From Durusdinium trenchii (Eukaryota > Sar > Dinophyceae > Suessiales > Symbiodiniaceae), in contig CAXAMN010027472.1 of the NCBI GenBank assembly GCA_963970005.1, positions 661,930 through 725,929 on the forward strand: a stretch of 64,000 bases of DNA, given 5' to 3'. A model generated the notes under the pieces. That model saw only the letters and a list, made by a program, of their open reading frames with translations. It had not been told where the DNA came from and made no database searches. The position numbers and the translations under genes are program-made. Position 1 is the first letter of the stretch; every line of letters begins with the position of its first letter. Positions 57,788 to 64,000 of this stretch are shown piece after piece.

Positions 57788-60700
57788 ATGGCTGCTGGTG
57801 GAGGCGAGGCAGAGAAGGGAGCGTGGTACCAGGTCCCGACCTGGGATGGAAGTCCGTTGACTTGGAGGAGCTTCCGTAGGGAGATGCGCTGGTGGGTGAG
57901 TTCCTTAGACCTTGCTGGAACGGCCCGCTACAACTTGGCAGCCCGCTGGTTGCTCAGGCAAACAGGAATAGTCAGGCAGCGGGGTGAAGAATTTGACCCT
58001 TCCGAATTAGCATACAAGCCAGCTGAATCGTATGAAGATCCCACTTCAGGAGAGACCATTGAAGTGACACCAGCTGACTACCTCTTTGGACTCAACAAAC
58101 TTCTTTCTGCCTTAGAGTCCATTAATGGACAATCGGCATTGGACAAACGTGGGGAACTTCGAGCACAGTTCTACACTGACTTGAAACGTGCGCCGGGAGA
58201 ACGCTTGTCTGAATTTGCGACTCGTTTTCGAACACTTGCTGCCGATTTGAAAGCTGAAGGTGTTGTGATTCAAGAGGCCGAGCTTGGCTGGTTCTTCAAG
58301 GACAAGCTCGGTCTCGATCCTCTGCGGAAGCAGCTGCTTGACACGGCCCTTCAAGGTCGTGAAGACTACAATGTGATCGAGGGTGAAGTTCTCAGGCTCT
58401 TTAAGGACCTGCACCTTGCTGACCCTCTTCAACGTCGTTTTGAGCGTCAGGGTGATCGGCCTAAGTTGACCATTCGCAGGTTGTTTCAATCTACTCGCCC
58501 CACTTCTTCTTCGGCGTCTTCAACTACTAGCCGAAGTCCTTCTATGTTCTCGTCGAATCCTTCTACCCGTGGTCCTTCTTCCTCCCCACCTTCGACCCGT
58601 CGTGCTTTCGTTGCCGAGACGGCGCAGGAAGCCGATGACTGGGAAGTTCCTCCTGAGGAGGTGCTTGCCACTGTTGCGGAGGAGGAGGACGGCGGAGAAG
58701 AGCAGAATTTGGAGGCGTTCATTCAGTCAGAAGCCGAAGTGTTGGCCACGGAACTTCATGAGGCGGAGGAGAGTGGCGTGAACCCTGAAGCGCTCGAAGA
58801 GCTAGAATCAAGTTTCGAGCAAGCCGCTGAAGCCTTGGTCACTATGCGTGAGGCCAAGACCAAGCTTCAGGAGCTTCGCAAAGATCGTGGATTTGGAAAG
58901 CCTGGCTCACAAGGTGGCGGCCGGTCGAACACCGGCGTTCCGGCAGCCCGAAAGGCATCCGGCAAGCACCCATGTTTTGACTGTGGGATGCACGGTCACT
59001 GGGCCGGAGACAAGGAATGCTCTAGACCTGGGGCCGGCATTGGGCGCAAAGGCGCCGGCAAGTCTGGAGGAGGAAAAGTGCGACCAGTGCGAATTGCAGA
59101 AGTTCTTCAAGCAGACCATGTCGGTTCCGTTGAAACGTTTGGGGAAACTCCTTCATCGACTTTGACATCCGGTGACCCTGTTTCTTCTTCTTCGCCCCCT
59201 CATGAAGTACATGTTCTTGAGAGTGGTTATTTGAGTTTGGAGCAAGCGCTTGAGCAGTCATTGCAGGGTTCTTCGCATTCGACTTTGTTGTCCTCATCCG
59301 GCCAGGTCCTTGCCGAAGACAAACATTTGGTGGGAGCCTTGGATTCCGCATGCAATCGCACATGCAGCGGGCCTAGATGGCTGGAAGGCTATTTGAAGCA
59401 AGTCCGAGAAGGACCCACTTGGATTCATTCACTTGTTTCTCATGTTGAAGAAGCAGAGCGCTTCAAGTTCGGCAATGGCGGATTAGCGCCTAGTTCGAAG
59501 CGCTGGCGTTTGCCTATGTGTATCGAGGGTCGAGTGCTTCTTGTTTGGGTGAGTGAGGTGCCGGTAGCCTCCTTGGGCCTTTTATTAGGCCGGGACTTCT
59601 TGGATGCTGTCGGAGCGATCCTCGATTTCTCCAAGCGGACCCTCCAGTGTGTCAACCTTTTTGCTGATTCAGGCCGTACTCTGGAGCTTCGTCAGATGGC
59701 CGCGGGGCACTTCATGTTGGAGCTTTTGCCGGATTCCTGGCCAAGGCTCGGACCTGGACGTTGGAGACGGATCGGTCTGGATGGTATCGTCGAGCTTCAA
59801 TTGACTCCTCGTTCCTGGTTGGACCGCAAGATTGCTGAGGGTTCCATTTGTTTTGGAGAGATTACCCATGAACATCTTTTGCTAGAAGGAAGCGTTGCTG
59901 CTGGTGAAAGTTGTTTGAAATGGCATGAATCCTGCACGGTTTGTCTTTTGCCTTCCTTGGTTCACAGCATGACGTGCGACCCTGTGCGTTTGATGGTTCG
60001 TGGACTTCTTCAACTACCAGATCGACTTCGTGCAGAACTTAGTCATCAAGGACTTCAGGATGGCCCAGTTGACCTTTGCCCAACGGATGGAGAACCAGGA
60101 GTTACAACCTCTGGACCCTCTCACTCCTCAGCTGCTTCGGACATTCCAGGAGGTCAACACCAAGGCCATCGTGCCGTACCGCTGGAACCGCTTCATCTTG
60201 CGCGTACTCGATCGAAGACAATGGCACGCTCGAAGCTTGCTCATCCAGTTCAACTCGCGGTCACACTTGCGGTACTTGCCTTTTCCCTACCCGTCGGTGA
60301 TCTCCGTGGAACAGTGGGTCTTGCAGGCCCAATCCATGGTGAATATGGGTGCCATGAGTCGAAGGCATCACGCCCTGGCCTTGGAGATGGGGCGCTTTAC
60401 GGCGACCAACCTCATCGAACTCGGTCGTCTTCGCGATCGTTGTGGCTGGAAGATGGCGTTTGTGGAAGATCCTCTGTTGGCTGGGTTCTTGGCGGCTCGC
60501 TCTCAAAAGGGTCAGTTGGCCCGGTTGAAGGCGGCAGCCTTGGAGGAAGCGAAGGCCAAAGTCGCAAAGGAGACGGCAGAGATGGATCGCGAGATTTTGG
60601 CTCGCCAGTTGCTTGGTCCCAGGGGTGGCTTGCCTACCTTGCGGGCCGATTTGGTTCGTTTGGCCTTGCTTCTCAATCTGACGCCGTCTCCCAAAGAGAC

Positions 60701-63700
60701 AGTGCCTCAACTTCAAGCTCGAATCCGACCCCTTGTGGAGATCCTGAAGAGCAAACCGGCTGTGAAGCAATCCGATGTTGGTCAGAAGATACCGGCGGAT
60801 CCGCCTCGTCTGTCCACTCCGTCCTCATGGTCAGCTGTGAGCTCCATGAGCCCGCCGAGAGCACCAGAGCTTCGTCAACAAGACGGCTGTCCTTTCCCTC
60901 AGGAGCTTCATCAAATGGAACTTCGAGTGCAGCAGATGATGGAGGCTCAGGACTCCCGCTTCCAAGACATGCTGAAGCAAGTGTTGAAGACAGTGGCGGA
61001 GGGACCTCACCTCTCGGCAGCGGCTGGAGCCTATCCCATGCCGTCGGAACATCCTCCCGGCGGCTTCGGGGAGCAAGTCATGGATCTCACGGGCGAGGAT
61101 TGATGGACGCCAAGGAGGTGGTCAAGGATGACTTCAAGATCTCCGGAAAAGTGAAGCCTGGCATCCGACAGATGATCTCGCAGGCGTGGGATCAGCATCG
61201 ACGTGATCAGTTGGCTATTTCTGTGGGAGCCGCTGAGGTCAATGAGATCTTCTTGGCTTCATGGGACTATGAGATGAAGAATGCCATGAACGAGACCTTC
61301 GCCTTGGAGGTGCAGCTTCCTTCTCCTTTCGTCACCGAGATTTACACAGACACTGAGCCAGTCGCCAAAGCGGCTCGTCGACAAGGTTTGTTGGCAGGTG
61401 ACAGTCTCACCTTAAGCAGTGGTTGGGATTTTCGTCTTGAACACCACCGGAAGAAGGGCATTTTGAAGGTTAAGGAGACCAAACCCTACCTCGTTATCCT
61501 TGCTTTTCCTTGCGGGCCATGGTCTCAACTCCAAGCCTTGAATCCTGCGCATGACCTTCAGCGCATGAGAGAAGAGGCATTAATTTTGGCGCAGTTCGCC
61601 ATTGAGGTGGCCCAACTTCAGCTGCGTGGCAAGCGCCACTATCTGATGGAGAATCCACGCGGATCTCTCGCTTGGAAGTTGGAAGTTCTTCAGACCTTCA
61701 TGCTCGAGACGGATGCCTTGACCGTGACTGTGGATATGTGTCGCTTTGGTCTTCGTGCTCTTGACGGAGAACTGCATCGTAAGGCCACTCAGCTTGTGAC
61801 CTCTATGCAAGCGCTTGTGTCCGCCTTTTTGGACAAACGATGCACTGGAGACCATCCTCATACTCCTGTGATGGGTGGAAGCAAAGTGAGTTCAGCTGCC
61901 GGGCACTACACGCCTGAGTTTGCGGAGTCTGTCGTTCAAGCGGCTTTGAAACAGCATGATTTTGAGACTTCGATGTTGGTCCGTGCGGATCTCAGTTCCT
62001 TTGATGTCCTGGAGGTGGAACATGAAGTGCTTGTCACTGGTGAACCAGGTCGAGAGGACGATGAAGTCTCTGATGCTTCTTTTGAGTTCTCCAAGGAGGA
62101 CGATGCTCTCGTGATCCCGACGGCAGTCAAGAATGCGGTCTACAGACTGCACGTGAATACAAGCCATCGCAGCAACCATCGCCTAGCCAGAGCTCTTTTG
62201 ATAGCAGGCGCTCCAAGAGAGGCAGTGCTGGCAGCCAAGCGGCTGAAATGTGCGGTGTGCGCTGAGCGCAAACTTCCTCGAGCACGACCTCCTGCCTCAC
62301 TTCCTCCCCCTCGAGATGTTGGACAACAAGTTCATATAGACTTGGTCATGTTGGAAGACTCACTTCGCAACCCTTATGTGGTGGCCCACGCCACAGACAA
62401 TGTGTCGAGGTTTCAGGCTGCGCAAGTCTTGGGAGACAAAAGCACCAATTCAGTCATCAGGTTCCTGACGGTGCATTGGCTCCCACTGCTTGGTCGCCCC
62501 AGCACCATCGTCGCTGATCAAGGTCGAGAATTTGTCAGTGCTGAATTTGGTGATTGGTGCGATGCCCAGTCGATTTACCTCTACCACATTGGGGTTGGCG
62601 CCCCTTGGCAGAATGGTATCTGTGAGAGATCGGGAGCGACGCTGAAAGCGCTGGTTGGTGCTACTGTTCAGTCTCATGCCATTAGCAACTTTGAAGAGAT
62701 GGAGATTGCCCTAAGTGAGGCGGTGTCCGCCTACAACGCTGATGTGAACGAGGCTGGTGTTGCTCCAATTCAGTTGGTGACAGGGAGAATGCCCACGCCA
62801 GGCGGCGATGTTCTCAATGGCTTCGCATCTCGACTTGCAGAACACTCACTGATTGAGGCAAAACCCACGATGGCAAAGTTGCTTGCGATAAGGGAGACTT
62901 CGAGGCTCTCGATGATTCGTCTTCATTATAGTCGTGGACTGCGCCAAGCTGAGCTCGCCCGTTCGCGGGCCACCACCGCAGAGAATGTGCCTCAGCCTGG
63001 GGACCTCGTCTTTTTCTGGAGGGCTCAGAAATATCAGTCCAAGAAGGACATTGGAGCTGGGTCAAGGCGACGCCTTCTTCTTCGTCGGTGGCATGGTCCT
63101 GGATTGCTGGTAGCGCTTGAAGGGAAACATGGTCTTGAGCTGTCGGCCAACTGCTTTGTTTCCTTTCGAGGTCAACTCGCGAAATGTCCGCTAGAGCATG
63201 TGAGAAAAGCATCATCCTTGGAAAGTATTGCCGCCGGTTCTTGGGAGGCTGCCATTGATGAGGTGATCCAGGCTGCAAAGAAGGAAGCCCCTGAGCTGAT
63301 TGCTGATGACGTTCATGAACATGATGAACCACCTGTTGACCAACCTGACGATCCACTTCAGCGAGCCCTACAACCTTCCGAGATTGTGGCTGCTTTGCAA
63401 CCTCCCGCGTCAGTTGTGCCTTCTCTGATTGGGAGATCCTCTCCTCCTTCCTTGAGCATGGATGCACAGCATGTTGATGATGCACCCAGTTCCGCCGCTC
63501 CTGGAACACCGGTGCCAAGCTTGATCCTGCAGGCTTCCCAAGCTGGAACTACTTCTCCTGCCGGAGCTTCTTTGTCACGAACCTTGGAGAGGGCTCGAGC
63601 TTTGGATGAGCAATCCATGGAGGCTGAGCGCGGTGTCACGCGACAATTGGAAGAGTCATCGCCTGCTGCCGGTACCAAGCGCCAAGCCGATGAGAATGCA

Positions 63701-64000
63701 GCTTTGCTGACTCAGCATGTTGCCTTGCCGGCCTTTGAAGCATTGGTCTTGACTCATGGTGAGTTGCAGTCCTTGTCGGAAAGAATGGATGTGCACCCTC
63801 TTCTACGACTTCAGGCTCAAGCTGATTTGGACCGCCGTGAAGGTAATGTCCTCTCAGAGCCTGAGCATGGTACTTGGGATGGGCGTTGGGCTTTTCTTTG
63901 TGAACGGGATTGGCACCTGTTGCGAGAGCTTGGCCTACAGCTGCCCAATGGAGCCGCTTCTCATGATGCTCTCTCCGTTCAGGCCTCTCGGAAAGAAAAG
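57788..64000 (+). CDS. copia-type gag-pol polyprotein (open at the window edge)
   Basis: 2071 codons without a stop from the first ATG (MAAGGGEAEKGAWYQV). Residues about 1-240 form a gag-like helical region. A CCHC knuckle (CFDCGMHGHWAGDKEC) is at 396-411. An aspartic protease follows, with LDSACNRTC (Asp 519) and a second-half LLGRDFLD near 600. Residues about 760-1105 overlap another ORF. A methyltransferase-like domain has FPCGPWS (Cys 1242) and ENPRGS (Glu 1288), followed by CTGDHPH (from 1352). The integrase has a zinc-binding H1455/H1460...C1488/C1491 site and the triad Asp 1518, Asp 1577, Glu 1613, with exactly 35 residues between the last two (DD35E). A GDLVFFWRA-type C-terminal module and an acidic, Ser/Pro-rich linker reach the edge. 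Reverse transcriptase and RNase H should follow. Confidence 0.92.
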   Translation, partial: MAAGGGEAEKGAWYQVPTWDGSPLTWRSFRREMRWWVSSLDLAGTARYNLAARWLLRQTGIVRQRGEEFDPSELAYKPAESYEDPTSGETIEVTPADYLFGLNKLLSALESINGQSALDKRGELRAQFYTDLKRAPGERLSEFATRFRTLAADLKAEGVVIQEAELGWFFKDKLGLDPLRKQLLDTALQGREDYNVIEGEVLRLFKDLHLADPLQRRFERQGDRPKLTIRRLFQSTRPTSSSASSTTSRSPSMFSSNPSTRGPSSSPPSTRRAFVAETAQEADDWEVPPEEVLATVAEEEDGGEEQNLEAFIQSEAEVLATELHEAEESGVNPEALEELESSFEQAAEALVTMREAKTKLQELRKDRGFGKPGSQGGGRSNTGVPAARKASGKHPCFDCGMHGHWAGDKECSRPGAGIGRKGAGKSGGGKVRPVRIAEVLQADHVGSVETFGETPSSTLTSGDPVSSSSPPHEVHVLESGYLSLEQALEQSLQGSSHSTLLSSSGQVLAEDKHLVGALDSACNRTCSGPRWLEGYLKQVREGPTWIHSLVSHVEEAERFKFGNGGLAPSSKRWRLPMCIEGRVLLVWVSEVPVASLGLLLGRDFLDAVGAILDFSKRTLQCVNLFADSGRTLELRQMAAGHFMLELLPDSWPRLGPGRWRRIGLDGIVELQLTPRSWLDRKIAEGSICFGEITHEHLLLEGSVAAGESCLKWHESCTVCLLPSLVHSMTCDPVRLMVRGLLQLPDRLRAELSHQGLQDGPVDLCPTDGEPGVTTSGPSHSSAASDIPGGQHQGHRAVPLEPLHLARTRSKTMARSKLAHPVQLAVTLAVLAFSLPVGDLRGTVGLAGPIHGEYGCHESKASRPGLGDGALYGDQPHRTRSSSRSLWLEDGVCGRSSVGWVLGGSLSKGSVGPVEGGSLGGSEGQSRKGDGRDGSRDFGSPVAWSQGWLAYLAGRFGSFGLASQSDAVSQRDSASTSSSNPTPCGDPEEQTGCEAIRCWSEDTGGSASSVHSVLMVSCELHEPAESTRASSTRRLSFPSGASSNGTSSAADDGGSGLPLPRHAEASVEDSGGGTSPLGSGWSLSHAVGTSSRRLRGASHGSHGRGLMDAKEVVKDDFKISGKVKPGIRQMISQAWDQHRRDQLAISVGAAEVNEIFLASWDYEMKNAMNETFALEVQLPSPFVTEIYTDTEPVAKAARRQGLLAGDSLTLSSGWDFRLEHHRKKGILKVKETKPYLVILAFPCGPWSQLQALNPAHDLQRMREEALILAQFAIEVAQLQLRGKRHYLMENPRGSLAWKLEVLQTFMLETDALTVTVDMCRFGLRALDGELHRKATQLVTSMQALVSAFLDKRCTGDHPHTPVMGGSKVSSAAGHYTPEFAESVVQAALKQHDFETSMLVRADLSSFDVLEVEHEVLVTGEPGREDDEVSDASFEFSKEDDALVIPTAVKNAVYRLHVNTSHRSNHRLARALLIAGAPREAVLAAKRLKCAVCAERKLPRARPPASLPPPRDVGQQVHIDLVMLEDSLRNPYVVAHATDNVSRFQAAQVLGDKSTNSVIRFLTVHWLPLLGRPSTIVADQGREFVSAEFGDWCDAQSIYLYHIGVGAPWQNGICERSGATLKALVGATVQSHAISNFEEMEIALSEAVSAYNADVNEAGVAPIQLVTGRMPTPGGDVLNGFASRLAEHSLIEAKPTMAKLLAIRETSRLSMIRLHYSRGLRQAELARSRATTAENVPQPGDLVFFWRAQKYQSKKDIGAGSRRRLLLRRWHGPGLLVALEGKHGLELSANCFVSFRGQLAKCPLEHVRKASSLESIAAGSWEAAIDEVIQAAKKEAPELIADDVHEHDEPPVDQPDDPLQRALQPSEIVAALQPPASVVPSLIGRSSPPSLSMDAQHVDDAPSSAAPGTPVPSLILQASQAGTTSPAGASLSRTLERARALDEQSMEAERGVTRQLEESSPAAGTKRQADENAALLTQHVALPAFEALVLTHGELQSLSERMDVHPLLRLQAQADLDRREGNVLSEPEHGTWDGRWAFLCERDWHLLRELGLQLPNGAASHDALSVQASRKEK
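60060..61103 (+). CDS. ORF overlapping the polyprotein in another frame
   Basis: 347 codons starting with ATG in good context (AGG ATG G); the frame is open from 59994. The wording is protein-like: MAQLTFAQRMENQELQPLDP, VPYRWNRFILRVLDRRQWHA, then a charged helix, GGLPTLRADLVRLALLLNLT (SAP-like) and a Gln-rich helix ending MDLTGED. The polyprotein frame here reads as Gly/Ser/Arg-rich, low-complexity sequence but has no stop. The stop TGA (61101-61103) overlaps an ATG (61103-61105) of the polyprotein frame. Possible meanings: a true overlapping gene, a frameshift product, or a pair of compensating indels. Function unknown; possibly a gag-derived or nucleic-acid-binding part. Confidence 0.7.
   Translation: MAQLTFAQRMENQELQPLDPLTPQLLRTFQEVNTKAIVPYRWNRFILRVLDRRQWHARSLLIQFNSRSHLRYLPFPYPSVISVEQWVLQAQSMVNMGAMSRRHHALALEMGRFTATNLIELGRLRDRCGWKMAFVEDPLLAGFLAARSQKGQLARLKAAALEEAKAKVAKETAEMDREILARQLLGPRGGLPTLRADLVRLALLLNLTPSPKETVPQLQARIRPLVEILKSKPAVKQSDVGQKIPADPPRLSTPSSWSAVSSMSPPRAPELRQQDGCPFPQELHQMELRVQQMMEAQDSRFQDMLKQVLKTVAEGPHLSAAAGAYPMPSEHPPGGFGEQVMDLTGED

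Larger units (their letters stand above)
57638..64000 (+). mobile_element. Ty1/copia-like LTR retrotransposon, 3' end outside the window
   Basis: Gag, protease and integrase appear in copia order (integrase before reverse transcriptase). The element is in the same orientation as purL and, on the present model, sits in one of its introns. The reading frame is intact throughout, so the insertion looks recent or selected. LTR ends, target-site duplication and reverse transcriptase are not visible. The lower boundary given is only the upstream stop codon of the frame. Confidence 0.85.

Noticed and set aside
60261..60770. 169-codon minus-strand frame within the retroelement
   Set aside because: It is a shadow of the two + strand frames, which show the protein features.
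1..64000. Bacterial or organellar origin, operons, tRNA or rRNA genes
   Set aside because: Small exons with consistent splice borders, microsatellites and a copia element indicate a nuclear eukaryotic genome. I saw no RNA gene, though a covariance-model scan was not possible here.

Overview
The window looks like nuclear DNA of a dinoflagellate. Coding sequence occurs as dozens of tiny exons (about 30 to 130 nt) on the + strand. Intron acceptors are almost always AG followed by G, and intron donors are mostly GC, with some GT and a few GA. The spacers are full of short dispersed repeats, and there is a very long copia-type retrotransposon polyprotein. Two 10-N gaps (1177-1186 and 29358-29367) show that this is scaffolded assembly. 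No gene assignment comes from a database search. Assignments rest on reading exons against remembered family sequences and on reading phase matching from exon to exon.

Gene 1 is a eukaryotic, plant-like phosphoribosylformylglycinamidine synthase (FGAM synthase, purL/PFAS, de novo purine synthesis). I place 35 exons between 2782 and 56884, all on the + strand. They run from the end of the N-terminal domain through the linker (NSEHSRHWFF), both AIR-synthase-like halves (GGGAASS, HDQGAGG, DRSVTG, DGGK/DSLSM) and up to the segment before the conserved LGGxALAQ stretch. The rest, including the glutaminase domain, must lie beyond the window. A few short exons were not found.

Gene 2 lies entirely inside one 20.4-kb purL intron (12462-32818), on the same strand. 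It is a WD40 protein that matches WDR18/Ipi3 (Rix1/PELP1 complex, 60S ribosome maturation) repeat by repeat. The start codon is at 13964 and probable C-terminal coiled-coil exons run to 29778. The flanking purL exons join in phase across it.

The right end (57788 to the edge) is one uninterrupted frame of 2071 codons from a Ty1/copia-like element: gag with a CCHC knuckle, an aspartic protease, a methyltransferase-like PC...EN domain, and an integrase with HHCC and DD35E. Reverse transcriptase is not reached. A second ORF of 347 codons overlaps it in another frame at 60060-61103, and its stop codon overlaps an in-frame ATG of the polyprotein (TGATG).

The introns hold several dispersed repeat families, TIR-bearing MITE-like hairpins, microsatellites and minisatellites. 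I saw no tRNA, rRNA, CRISPR or bacterial-type operon.
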